NCBI GenBank assembly: GCA_039654915.1
Contig: CM077596.1
Location: 57,844,501 to 57,908,500 of the forward strand
DNA length: 64,000 nt
Source of the DNA: Aquilaria yunnanensis
Taxonomy: Eukaryota > Streptophyta > Magnoliopsida > Malvales > Thymelaeaceae
Direction of reading: 5' to 3'
The notes under the pieces were generated by a model that saw only the letters and a program-made list of their open reading frames with translations, did no database searches and was not told the origin of the DNA. The position numbers and the translations under genes are program-made. Below are positions 35,851 to 48,084 of this stretch, piece after piece. Positions within the stretch are counted from its first letter, which is position 1; every line of letters begins with the position of its first letter.

Positions 35851-36113
35851 TGTAGGAATTCGATGACCAAATCTCTCAGATTTGGAAAGTATTCTAACTG
35901 TAGAATATGACTGAACAAGATTGGGAAACTAGAATTAAAGGGGATATTTTATTTCCTTTAATATCTAAGGTGTAGTTAGCTTTCCTTTCTTCTTAGCTTT
36001 CCCTTCTTCTGTAATTTTCCTATTCTTTGTTAGTCATTAATTCTATATATTAGGGTTGTACATACGTATTTTCTAAGTGAAATATATAGAAGAAAATTAC
36101 TCTGATTTCTTCA
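35851..36113 (+). repeat. Left LTR of copia B
   Basis: 263 bp. It starts TGTAGGAATTCGATG and ends GATTTCTTCA, and matches the right LTR over its full length without indels. Confidence 0.95.
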
Positions 36114-36192
36114 TGGTATCAGAGCTGGGTTCTCTTTAGCATTGTTTTTTGAAACCCTAGCTGCTGTCCAGTTTTTCTCCTTTAGCCAAAAA

Positions 36193-39100
36193 ATGTCTGA
36201 AGTGTCTGAATCCACCCTTGTTACTCCTACTGCATCTTTTAAGACCACCGAAACCAAAATAACTCATATTGAAGCTCATTCAGTCCAGATCACCACTATT
36301 CGACTGAATGGAGGGAACTTCTTACATTAGTCTCAATCAATACGGATGTATATCCGTGGAAAAGGCAAGATCGGGTATTTAATTGGAGATACCAAAGCTC
36401 CAGCACCAACAGATCCTTCATATGCCACCTGGGATGCAGAAAACTCTATGATTATGGCATGGTTGGTGAACTCTATAGATGAAAACATTAGTGCAAACTA
36501 TATGTGTTATTCTACAGCCAAAGAACTCTGGGATAATGTAACCCAGATGTACTCAGATTTAGGAAATCAATCCCAAATATTTGAACTACAATTGAAGCTT
36601 GGAGGCATTCACCAAGGAGATGATGATGTAACAAGATACTTCAACTCGCTAAGAAGGATGTGGCAGGATCTTGGCCTCTTTAATGACTATGAGTGGAAGA
36701 ACGTTGATGATTTTAATCATCATTAGCAAACTGTGGACAGTGATCGGATTTTCAAGCTCTTTGTTGGTCTTAGAGATGATTTTGATGATGTGCGAAGACG
36801 TATCCTTGGCAGGCGTCCATTACCACCAATAGGAAAAGTATTTTCTGAAGTAAAGCGTGAGGAAAGCTGCCGGAATGTTATGCTGGGCAAGAAGAATTCT
36901 GGTAGTCTTATAGAAACTTCTGTCCTTGTTGCTGGTGCTAATCAGCAATGTTCAAATGCACAACCTCGTGTCTGGTGTGACTACTGCAACAAACCTAGAC
37001 ATACCCGTGAAACCTGCTGAAAACTCCATGAAAAACCTGCTGATTGGAAGAGTAGTAAGCCTGGTGGGGACAGAAGTAGCCGTTCAACACCTTCAGCACA
37101 TGAAGCAACCAATCTAAATTAGGTTTTTAATAAATAACAGATCGACCAGCTTCTGAAACTGCTAAAACCCGATCCACAGTCTAGTTCTTCTAATGTTGCT
37201 TTGGTTCAAACAGGTAGAAATTCAAGTGCTTTATCTGGCTCTTTAATACTTACACCTTGGATTATTGATTCAGGTGCTTCTGACCATATAACAAATAACT
37301 CAACCTTTTTTAATTCTTATTTTCCTTGTCTTGGCCATAACAAAGTTCGTATTCCAAATGGTAGCCTTTCACCTATTGAATGGAAAGGAACTGTAAAAAT
37401 TTTGGATAATATTGAGTTAAAATCTGTCCCTCATTTCCCTAAACTATCTTGTAACCTTTTATCGGTAAGTAAACTGTCCAAAGATTCTAACTGCCATATT
37501 ATTTTATTTGATTCTTATTGTGAATTTCAGGACCAGAGTTCGGGGAAGATGATTGGCAGTGCTAAAATGAACAGTGGACTTTATTATCTTGGTGATAATC
37601 TTCTACAGAATAAACAAGCTCAAGGTCTGAGTGGTAGTATTAGTTCTTTTTCAGTTTATGAGACAATTATACTCTGCATCAAAGATTAGGGCACCCTAAT
37701 TTTCCTTATTTAAGGCATCCATTTCCTAGTTTGTTTCAAAATGTGGATTGCAATTTCCTTTATTGTAAACATTATTATTTATCTAAGAGTCATCGTATCC
37801 CTTATAAACCTCTTGAGTACCGAGTGTCTTACCCTTTTTACTTAATTCATAGTGATGTTTGGGGACCTTCAAAAATTACTACCCTATCCAGAAAAAAATG
37901 GTTTGTAACCTTTATAGATGACCATACTCATCTATGCTGGGTTTATCTAATGAATACTAAATTTGAGATAGAAAACCTATTTAAAGATTTCTACAAAATG
38001 ATTGAAAATCAATTTCAAACTAAAATAAGTATCCTTCGAACCAATAATCGTACCGAATATTTCAATGAGTGTCTAGGGAGTTTTTTACGCTCTAAAGGTA
38101 TTTTACACCAATCTACATGTCGTGACACTCCCTACCAAAATGGTATTGCTAAAAGAAAAAATCGTCATTTACTTGAAGTAGGTAGAGCTTTGCTCTTTTC
38201 TATGAATGTACCTAAGTATTTGTGGGGTGATGCAATCTTGATTGCATGTTACTTGATAAATCGAATGCCTAGTCGTGTTTTGAAATATCAAACTCCCTTG
38301 CAGTGTTTTCAAAATCTATTTCCAGGAAGTCATTTGACTTCAGAACTTGATTTAAAAATATTTGGATGTACTATCTTTTTTCACCTTCCTTCACATCTTC
38401 GCTCCAAGTTAGATCCTAAAGCAGAAAAATGCTTTTTTTTTTGTTATGCACCTAATAAACGGGGTTACAAATGTTGGAATCCAGTGACTAAAAAAACACA
38501 CATCAGTATGGATGTGATATTTCTGGAAAAATAACCTTTTTTTGAAAAAACTCATCTTCAAGGGGAGAGAGGATATGAAGATCGGTTTTGGGATTTAAAT
38601 ACCACTACACCTACACCTAGAATATATCTATTTCCTGATTATATTTCAACAGAAAATACAGGGCTAACTCTTCGTAGTGAACCTCTTTCTAATGAGCCTA
38701 TCTCTTCTCCAACTGAGATACAAATGGGAAAAAAAATACTGCCAAATAATCCTGAGCTCCGTGTTTATACTAGGCGAAGATTTCATCACAAGAATAAAGA
38801 TCAGCTGGTCATCCAAACTCAATCATTGCCTCTGAAGTCTGGTCACTTAAATGACCCAGGTATCTCTTCTTCTCAAACCTCAAGTCCTTCTATTTATTCT
38901 AATCTAGATCTACCTATAGCACTTAGGAAAGGAGTTCGCTCCTGTACTCAACACCCCATTGCCAAATACTTATCTTATCATAGACTTTAAAAGAACCATA
39001 GAGCATGTGCTACCAATATTTCTCATGTGTTTGTTCTAATAAACATTCAGGAAGCACTAGAAAACCCGGATTGGAAATTAGCAGCTTTGGAAGAGATGAA

Positions 39101-40451
39101 AGCTCTCCATAAAAATGCAACATGGGAAGTTGTGGACCTACAACAAGAAAAGAAGATAGTTGGATGCAAATGGGTTTTTACTGTCAAATGTAAATCTGAT
39201 GGCAGTATATAGTGGTACAAAGCAAGGCTTGTGGCAAAGGGTTTCACCCAAACCCATGGGATTGACTACCAAGAAACTTTCTCACTAGTTGCCAAGATGA
39301 ACTCAGTCTGAATCTGTCCCTAGTTGTTCATCATAACTGGCATTTATACCAGTTGGATATTAAAAATACTTTCCTTAATGTAGAGCTAGAAGAAGAAGTA
39401 TTCATGGAGTTACCGCTTGGATTTGAAGAAAATATGGAGGTGCAAAAGTGTGCAAGTTAAAGAAGTCTCTATATGGTCTGAAGCAATCGCCATGAGCTTG
39501 GTTTGAATGGTTTGGTAAGGCAGTAAAAGGACACGGTTACACCCAAAGTCAGGCCGATGATAGCATGTTCTACAAACACTCAAAAAAGGGGAAGGTAACA
39601 GTACTAATTGTATATGTTGATGATATAATGTTGACAGGTAATGATCATACCAAGCTACTAGCTAAAGACTTTGAGGTAAAAGACCTCGGGATCCTCAAGT
39701 ACTTTCTTGGCATGGAGTTTGCTTGATCAAAAGAAGGATTGTCTCTCAGCATAAGTATGTACTGGATTTACTAGAGGAAATAGGGTTGCTTGGGTGCAAA
39801 CCTGCAGAAACACCCATGGAATCCAGCCTAAAAATTCAACCCAAAAGTTCATGAGAACATGTGGACAAAGAGTAGTATTAACATCTAATGGGAAAGCTAA
39901 TATACGTGTCTCATACCCGTCCAGATATTGCCTTTGCAGTGAGTGTAGTAAGTTAGTTTATGCATTCACCAGGGGCAGAACATTTTGATGCAGTCAATAG
40001 AATACTAAGGTACCTAAAGGGTACTCCAGGAAAAGGACTACTATTCAAGAAAAATGACAATTTTCAAGTGAAAGTGTATATGGATGCTGATTGGGCTGGA
40101 AGTGTGATAGATAGAAAGTCAACTTCAGGCTACTGCACCTTTGTTGGAGGAAATCTAGTCACTTGGCGTAGCAAAAAACAAAGTGTGGTGGCATGGAGTA
40201 GTGCCGAGGCTGAATTTAAAGTTGTAGCTCTCAACATTTATGAAATCTTATGGATTAAACAGCTTCTTGAGGAATTAAAAATGAAGATTCAACTACCTAT
40301 GAAAGTCTACTGTGATAACAAGTCAACCATTCTAATCACTCACAATCTAGTACTTCATGATCGAACTAAACATGTGGAGATTGACAAGTGCTTCATAAAA
40401 GAGAAATTGGATAAAGGACTTGTTTGTATACCTTACATCCCAACTACATAA
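36193..40451 (+). pseudogene. Copia B gag-pol polyprotein, heavily mutated
   Basis: The likely start is MSEVSEST at 36193. Gag (UBN2/retrotran_gag type) and a zinc knuckle remnant (CDYCNKPRHTRETC) are in one frame with stops at 36328, 36724 and 37018. Protease has WIIDSGASDHITNNS (about 37258). A frameshift near 37670 precedes integrase (37731-38534). In integrase the second and third catalytic positions are altered: RTNNRTEYF where copia elements have RTDNGTEYF, and AKRKNRH where they have AERKNRH. Reverse transcriptase is fragmentary (YVDDIMLTGND at 39610), and RNase H (39960-40451) has DADWAGSVIDRKSTSGY. The copy is inactive for protein. Confidence 0.92.
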
Positions 40452-40554
40452 CAGGTTGTAGACATTTTAACTAAAGGATTACCAACAAAGCAATTTGAAA
40501 ACTTAATTGGCAAGGTAGCCATGAAAGATTTTTTTTGTCCAGCTTGAGGGGGAG

Positions 40555-40817
40555 TGTTGGAATTCGAGGACCAAATCTCTCAGATTTGGAAAGTATTCTA
40601 GCTATAAAATATGACTGAACAATATTAGGAAACTAGAATTAAAGGGGATATTTTATTTCCTTTAATATCTAAGGTGTAATTAGCTTTCCTTTCTTTTTAG
40701 CTTTCCTTTCTTTTGTAATTTTCCTATTTTTTTTTAGTCATTAGTTGTATATATTAAGGTTGTACATACGTATTTTCTGAGTGAAATATACAGAAGAAAA
40801 TTACTCTGATTTCTTCA
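40555..40817 (+). repeat. Right LTR of copia B
   Basis: 263 bp. It starts TGTTGGAATTCGAGG and ends GATTTCTTCA, followed by the TTACC duplication. Confidence 0.95.
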
Positions 40818-41739
40818 TTACCACTCCTGAAATATTGCTGGCCTTTAATTCCACTCTCAGCATCCGTGACAACCCATTAGCACATATAATGAATAAATAA
40901 GGAGAAAGCGAATCTCCTTCCCAAAGCCCTCTACTTAAACCTAAATTTCCATGTTATTGCCCATTCACCAAAACAAAGTACAAGAAAGATGAGATGTAGT
41001 CCATGATTAATTTAATCAATTTGTCCAGAAAGCCAAACTTATGCATTATATGCTCCATAAAACTCCATTCAACCTTGTCATAAGCTTTGGACATGCCCAA
41101 CTTCTTTAATGCACAATAAGAACTTTTCCTTTGCCAATGTCCTCGCAAACTATGAAGCATCACATAGGCCACCAAAATGTTGTCAGAAATTAACCGACCT
41201 TTTATAAAAGCACTATGTTTGGTAGAGATAAGATCAAGCAACACCTTTTTGAGCCTACTTGTCATTATCTTTAATATAATTTTACATAACACAATGCAGG
41301 GGTTAATGGGTAAAAAATGAGCTACAGTTTCTAGAGATTTTACTTTCGAAATGAGCACAATATTTGTATTATTTATGGCTTTAACACTCTCACCACAATT
41401 TAATGCATTAAGGCACAAGTCAATGACATTAGAATGTACCTTTGCCTAGAATTTTGATAAAACAGTGCCGCAGGCCGTCTAGACCAAATGCCTTAGTTGG
41501 GTGCATCTCCATTAGTGTAGCTTTCACTTCCTCTATGCTAAATGGATGAATCAAGTCATGCAAGTAGTCTTGAAAAATAGTCACGAATGCCAAATCAGGG
41601 AAGAAAAACGCATATTGGTCCACTGAAGACTTAAAGAGGGTGTGAAAATATGTCAATGCCAACCAAGCAATACCTTTGTGTTCGAGTCCCCTTATTAAAA
41701 CCAAGTCACTCCCAACTACTTCTATCAAATTAGCATGTA

Positions 41740-42700
41740 CTAGGATCAAATTAATATATACCAGGATCAAATAATAGTTTATTGTTTGTATATTGTTTGA
41801 CGCTATCAAAATTATCATGTATCAAGATTAGATTATTAAAATAATTACATAGGTACCCTTTTTTTTTTTAATTCCACAAGTTCAGAATCTCTAGGTTTTA
41901 CATGCACAAAATCCTTACTCTTCCCAATCACATAAAAAAACATCATTGCTATCAATCAATGATGTTTATTACTTGATATTACTATGTTAATTGTGTAATC
42001 CAACATATCTAAGTATATTCAGTGATAAGCATCATTGGTTGATATATCAAAATTGCATAATCACCATATAATGTTCATAGCATTCTCAAGTCTATAAATT
42101 AATATAACTTGAACTCTTTTCTTGATAGTTTATAAAAGTAAGAGTTCTAACCTTTGGTCCTATTCAATATTTGTTCATAACAAATACTCACGTATACTAA
42201 AAGTTTCCACTCTGATAATTTGAGACACATTATCTTATTACTTATAATAGTAATCATGTGACAACCTTTTATGAATATAATGTTCATCTTATGCTTATAG
42301 ATTATGAAGCAAGCTTTAAAGTTATAAGGTAATAAAATCAAGCCTCGTTATTGATAACCTCTATTATCAATTTGATTTTATTCAATATAACCTTTGGACA
42401 TATTCTCATGATACCTTACACCAATGGGAGTCATACATTACACATAAAATTATAGTGACATCTTTATGTTATTTCATTACAAATATAGTTATACATGTAG
42501 TGTAAGCTCATACGTAACACACAATACCTAAAAATGCATGTGATTAATATATGACTTTTTATCTAATAATAAATCATCAATTGACTTTATGGACATATAT
42601 CTTTCATTGTGATCATTCAACCACTTTCACCTTTCATTCCTAATTGGCACAATTCTATTACTACATTAGCAAGAAATATAGCACGGGAATGTAATTACCT
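41740..42700. other. AT-rich insertion within the LINE, flanked by similar 45-bp segments
   Basis: The segments at about 41680-41725 (tcgagtccccttattaaaac, caagtcactcccaac) and 42703-42750 (ctagtccccttcttgaagcc, aagtcaccgtcaacc) are related. The AT-rich DNA between them interrupts LINE similarity. It has no open frame and no terminal repeat I can recognise. Confidence 0.4.
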
Positions 42701-45118
42701 CGTGCTCTAGTCCCCTTCTTGAAGCCAAGTCACCGTCAACCACTACTTCGAAAAAATTTCTTCTTGGTGAAGCCACTTGTATAGTTTCTTCTTAAGAACT
42801 TGGGCTTGATGAAAATTTTTAGTCGATGCCCCTGATTATGCACTACTCCCAGCTCCCGTTCCAACTGCTTAATCTATTCTTGGGCATTGTCAAATTGAGC
42901 TGTGTCCCACGCCTAAAGAGCCATAGTCACTCTAACAATTTTCCCAACTAGCCCCTCGATGTCAACATTACCAATTCACCGAGCTGACTTAATTACCTGC
43001 TCACACTCATCTAAGTGGGGCCACATTTCTTCAAATCTAAATGGCTTCTCGCCCCACTTTCGATGAGCTGGTCTCCATAACATAAGCGCAAGGGTAGAGT
43101 GATTAAAGAAAGAAGCGGCTTAATGTTAGACATAAACTATCGGAAACATCTACATCCATTCCCTAGACACTACAACTCGGTTAAGAAGGCACCAAATCAC
43201 ACCTCCCCCTGTACCGAACTTTAGACCAAGCGAAAATCAAGCCTGAGAAGCCCATGTCCTCCAAACTAAAAAACTCTAGCCAGTCCCAGAACTTGGCCAT
43301 AAGCCTATCATCACAAGGCTCACCTCTCATCTTTTCACTCGGATGCATTATTTCATTCAAATCACCTCCAAAGAGTCAGGGAAGCTGAGACTCATCTCAA
43401 AGGCAATGAAGTAGCTACCATGACTAGCCCTTCTTCCTTTTATCGGGTTCCTCATAAATGCTTGTGAGCCGCCATGGCCCATCTTCCCTCACCCCGTCAA
43501 TCCGCAGGTCTATATGCATCCTTGAAAAACTAAGCAGTTGTGCTGTTATGTTGGAGTGCCACAAGAATGCTAATCTACCAGATCTTCCGTTGCTATTAAT
43601 AGTAGACATATATGGAAAACTACACATCCTCTTCACAGGTTCCTTACATGTCACCTATAACCATGTTTCATAAAAGAAAATCAAACTAGCACATTCTATC
43701 TATAGGAGATTTTTTAACAAAAGAACTGACTAATCCTCTCCCAAGCCCCAGAAGTTCATAAACATGGCACTCATTGTGATCGGCTGGCCTAAACCTCAAG
43801 TTCCGTTGCTGGTAAAAGGAATGCTTCCACTGTCCTACTCCTGTTTGCCTCGTCATCAATATCCATTTGATCACCCCAGTAAGTTTTTTGCCAACCATCC
43901 TTTGAAGGTCTGAAGGAGAATCTGCCCCTCCTGTTCATGACTTATTCCTGAGCCACGAGCAACCTCTTCCATCCCATGACTTATTTCAGATGGATTACTG
44001 CTCTATGTCTCCCCTGCACCCCATCAGAAGATGCTCTTACCCCATCCCCACTCTCCTTGGCCTTCTCTACTGCACTGGTTTGTGAAGCTACCTATACTTG
44101 CCTCCAAAGGTAATGTCCACCTGAGCAACGTGACTGTTCTTTGCCCGTGCCCATTTAACCCAGTAGCTCCCACACCCAGTTGCTCGTCTAGACCATAATA
44201 AGCAGTGATTTCCCCCAATCCCCCTTCCTTCAAAACTTGAGTTTCGGGAACCTTCTTGAGGTTATGAACTTAATTCTTCCCCACCAACAGCTCATTCTGT
44301 TTCTCCACAGCTCTCATTTGACAAATTGCAGACCCAACCAGAACCCCTTATGTTTAGCGCACATCTAACTCGTCCCCGTCTTGGTGCCTTCGGCCCAAAG
44401 TGCTCCCTTACACCAGATTCCAAGGAGGAACTCTGGTGAATAGACTTTCTCCATCCGTGCTCCTCCGACAAGCATCTGAATCGACTGCTGAGAGCTAATG
44501 CTCTGTATTGGCCTGCAACATCAATTCTTCCTTCCATTTCATAATCTTAATCAACTTGTCCCAACCTCCCATAAATAAAGTAGAACTGCTGTAGTCTCTC
44601 ATACTACGACCCTATCCCACAATTTTGTTATTTTCATTTTTCATTTTATTTTTCCAGTTTTATCCTTTTTTATTTTAATTGTGAGCAAAGAAATTGTAGT
44701 TCAAGCAAAAGAACAAACATTAAGAATAAAATAACATATAGGAACCAAGAAAAAACAAAAAAAAAAAGAACAGAAAAAAGAACATATGGAGATTGAAAAA
44801 GAACAAAAAGAAAAGAACTAATACTATTTGCTTACAAACAATGGAAACATGAGAACAGCTCAGACATCAAGTAAAACGTATAGCCATTGAAACAGAACAA
44901 AGAAAAATCATAAAAGAATATATAAGAACTAAAAAAAATAAAAACAAATATATATATAGAAATTAAAAAAAATTATTTATAAAAGAATAAATAATAATGC
45001 ATAAAAGAACATATAGTAACTGAAAAAAAAATCATATTTATAAAAAAACAAACAAAAATGCATAAAAAAGAATAACAATTTGTCTCAACTATCCAATTAA
45101 CTTTGACGACTATGACGA

Positions 45119-47154
45119 ACAGAGGTGGATCCATTCATGGAGAAGTGGGATACTTGGATACCACCTTTTAAAAAAAAAAAAAAAAGTGTATACAAGAGGC
45201 TTCTAAAATATTACTTAGAACCCACTTTTATTTTTTATTGAACTCCACTAAAAATAGAAAAAAAGATTGGAAGAAGAATTTTAATTTTTCACCTCCCCGA
45301 AAACAAAACATCAATAATTAGTTTTATTTTTTTTCTTTCATCTTTTTTTTTCACACCCCTTTTCCTATAGAAGAAAATAAAAAAAATATTTTTTTGAAAA
45401 AAGAACATGGACCCCTTTCTAATTTCTTGTAACTCCACAAAACTAATTAATTTTTTTCCTTGTCATTTTTATTTTTTCTTCTCTCAACTCATATCGACAA
45501 AAACCCTAAAATTAATTATTCACATACTATAGATGAAAAAAAAAAACAAGATTGACCATGAAATTACCTTTCCAAAAGAGGTTAGTTCAACACTTCTTTT
45601 AAATTATTATATTTATATAGTAATTTTACTTATGCATAATTTTTTTTAGGCCAAAATGCACATATAGTCCTCCAACTTGACAAACTCGAGCGAGTTAGTC
45701 CTTGTTGTTTGACTCACTGTGAGTTAGTCCTCTAACTTTCTAGATTTAGCGTTTTAGTCCATAAAGTTTGCTAAACTAAACAAGTTAGTCCATCTTCTAA
45801 CGGAAGGCGTCCAGCTCAGCGAGGGTCTGACTTAACGCCGTCTGTTAGTGAATAGGTGGATTAAAAACGAACAGAGGCGGCGGCGGTGATGGAGCATTCG
45901 AGTTCGACGATTCAAGCTCCACCACATCGAAGTCATCAAGCAAGAAACCAAAGATCGGTGATAGAGGCGACGTAATGGAGGCATGAATTTGTTGTTGAGG
46001 ACGGCAGAGGGTGGCGATTCGATGAGAATCGATTCGACAGAGGTCGGCGATTTGCGATTCGAGAAATGCAAGACCGATGGGAGATAGGAGATTCGGCAAT
46101 CAAGGAGATGTGAGACTGATGGGAGGTAGGAGACGAGATCGACCCGAGTTGGAAAGGTAAGATCGATGGCAAGGGGAAGCAGGGGGTCGGTAGGAAAGGG
46201 GCAATAAAGCGTTGAGGGCATCGGAAATGGATGGGTATGAGAGCGTTGAGGGTGGCGAATGGGTGAGGTTGGATATGGGCATCGAATTTTTGGGGGGTTG
46301 ATGGCGAATCGGCAATCAATTTTTGAGGGCGGCGCGTTAGCGACTTGGAGGAGCATTTTTGTTCCCCCTGTTTCTCACCCAACCCAGCTCAGCAAAGCCT
46401 CCCAAGCCCCATGCCACATCATCAACACATATAACCCTGCCATGCCACATCAGCAGCACATAAGCCTTTCATCCAATTTGGACTAACTCGCAAATTTTTT
46501 CCAAGTTGAGGGACTAACACACAATGAGTCAAAGATAAAGGACTAACTCGTTAGAGTTAGCCAAGTTGAGGGACCATATGCGCATTTTGGCCTTTTTTTT
46601 ACAGAAAATTTGTCTGATATAATTTAATCTATATGCTGCTCTGCTCCAACATGGCATGCACAAGGGTCACAAGCAAAATTATTTTGGTTTGATGCATTAC
46701 AACAGTATTTCCTTAGAAATAATTTTTGATGCCCCAGTAACACAACCAAGCAAGAAAGAAAGAGATTCCTCAATTGATTCAAATACAAAAGTAGCAAAAC
46801 CGATGATTTTATATATTTATGTACACAAAATTTGATTTTTAGCAATAAAATTGATAAAGATTAATTTTTGGAATAAAAATGAGTGATCAATTTACGAATA
46901 ATTGTTTAGTAGCATATATTGAGAAAGATGATATTGTTTAGTAGCATATATCAAGAATGATGTATTAGATGGTGTTATTAATGATGTCATTACAAAAAAA
47001 ATTTTAAGAAATTAAAAGTCACCGAAAAATGACTGTAAGATATTAATTTGTTACTTATCATATAAATAAATTTCTATCTTTTAGTATATGAATATAATTC
47101 TTAGTAGTGAAGTATATATATAGACCCCACTTTCAAAAAATTCTAGATTCGCAA
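45119..47154. mobile_element. hAT-like element with nested Mutator-like insertion
   Basis: The left end ACAGAGGTGGATCCATTC and the right end (AGTTGCGAATCTAG on the other strand) are imperfect inverted repeats. Copy A lacks the interval: tagaagaaatggtagac-like sequence continues where copy B has ctatgacga (45110-45118) and ctaagatga (47155-47163), probably the diverged target duplication. Near the right end, 46877-46940 encodes MSDQFTNNCLVAYIEKDDIV, like the C-terminal region of zinc-finger MYM-type (hAT) transposases of plants. A Mutator-like element of 944 bp sits inside at 45649-46592. Confidence 0.6.
45649..46592. mobile_element. Mutator-like non-autonomous element 4 (nested)
   Basis: The ends read GGCCAAAATGCACATATAGT on the left and GGCCAAAATGCGCATATGGT on the right (other strand). 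The inverted repeats extend about 110 bp (gagttagtcc words). Perfect 9-bp flanking duplications, TTTTTTTTA, lie at 45640-45648 and 46593-46601. The interior has overlapping Pro/Ser-rich minus-strand frames (for example 46356-45832), which are repetitive in character and match no family known to me. Confidence 0.85.
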
Positions 47155-47431
47155 CTAAGATGAAAAGGTAGACAAATTAAAATAACAAAAAAAGCAAGGA
47201 ATAAAATTGGAACAAAACAGCAAATAAAATTAGAAACAATACCAAAAAAAAGGATAAGAAAAACTAGAAAATGACAATAAAAAATAGATTTCAAAAAAGA
47301 AATAAAAAATGAACAGGTGGAAGGAAAACTAAAATAATAAATGAAAAAATAAATGTGGAAAAGCAAAAAACAAAATTACTGAAATTAAAAAGATTGGAAA
47401 AAAAATGAAAAAAATACTGGAAAAAATGGAG

Positions 47432-47507
47432 GTTTATCTTCAGCAAGAGGCAAACCCTTGACTCCATAATTTAGCCAAGTGTGCTAACCACTCCACTAAA
47501 CACAGAT
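47432..47507 (-). other. tRNA-like relic (possible SINE piece), copy B
   Basis: On the minus strand, GTGGTTAGCACACTTGGCT is followed by AGGGTTTGCCTCTTGC. This is the duplicate of the relic at 13400-13478. Confidence 0.3.
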
Positions 47508-47567
47508 ATTTATTTGTATCTTGCAGAAATAATACAAGCAGCGTACACTACTAACTTTCGTGGCTTT

Positions 47568-47825
47568 TCCAACGGCTATACCGTTGGTAGTTTCCAACGC
47601 GTAGAGCCGTTGGTAGATTTCAATATGTAGAACCGTTGGTAATTATTTCCAACGAGCACGCGTTGTTGAGGGTGTAAAATTTCTTTTGCAGGTTTTTTTT
47701 GTTTCCAACGTGCTAGCCGTTGGTAATTACCAACAGTGAAGACCATTGGTAACATTCCAACTTCCCAGCGTTGGTAGAAATTTTTTTTTTTAGGGTAGTT
47801 TACCAACGGCTAGCCGTTGGTAAAT
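47568..47825. repeat. Left subterminal palindromes of CACTA element 2
   Basis: Repeated TCCAACGGCTATACCGTTGG-like hairpins, five or more, followed by TTACCAACGGCTAGCCGTTGG at 47800-47821. They are the same type as in element 1. Confidence 0.85.
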
Positions 47826-48084
47826 GGTTTTTAAAATCCTCTTCTTCATTTTGCAGGTTCAGACGCGAGTTCAGGTGAGTTTCGGGGAGAGAGAAGGTCT
47901 GGTTTCTCCGTGACGGCGACGCCGTCAAATGCCGGCCAACGTCCGTCCGTTTTCCGCCGTTCTTGTTCGTTTCTCCGTGACAGCAATTCTTTGAACTCTT
48001 GATTGTTTCTTGTTTTTTGAGAATTTTTTTGGGGTTTGGTTTCGTTTTTTAATCCTGGTATCGAAGTTTGTGATGTGTGTTGGG
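47826..48084 (+). other. Sequence between CACTA end and the first captured exon
   Basis: GC-richer than the surroundings (gacggcgacgccgtc, ccggccaacgtccg). It contains an acceptor-like TTTTGCAG at about 47862-47869 and a donor-like CAG/GTGAGT at about 47886. It may be a captured leader exon or promoter from another gene; I cannot name its source. Confidence 0.35.

Larger units (their letters stand above)
35851..40817 (+). mobile_element. Ty1/copia retrotransposon B (older)
   Basis: This is a complete LTR element of 4967 bp inserted into the LINE. The 263-bp LTRs (35851-36113 and 40555-40817) differ at about 18 positions (roughly 93 percent identity by hand count) and are flanked by TTACC duplications (35846-35850 and 40818-40822). 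The primer-binding site TGGTATCAGAGC follows the left LTR directly, and TTGAGGGGGAG precedes the right LTR. The greater LTR divergence makes this older than copia A, and its coding region is correspondingly more damaged. Confidence 0.97.
35511..44580 (-). mobile_element. LINE (L1-like), split by copia element B
   Basis: Minus-strand non-LTR retrotransposon. The endonuclease part has GRSGRLAFLWHSN, LRIDG and WRLTSIYEEPDKRK (43654-43424). The reverse-transcriptase part has HPTKAFGLDGL (about 41490), NTNIVLISKVK (about 41360), and LISTKHSAFIKGRLISDNIL then MSKAYDKVEWSF (41240-41060). It resumes beyond copia B at 35845-35515 with ANYSLVFCWATR, LMWVLKTYEQMLGQK, SSVLFSPNTSESQ and RYLGLP. The frame is broken many times. 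The 3' part (zf-RVT, RNase H) is missing beyond 35511. About 1 kb of unrelated AT-rich DNA lies between 41740 and 42700. Confidence 0.85.

Noticed and set aside
45832..46382. Overlapping Pro/Ser-rich minus-strand frames inside Mutator-like element 4
   Set aside because: Three overlapping frames are open at once, as expected from biased composition. No family resemblance, and not called as a gene.
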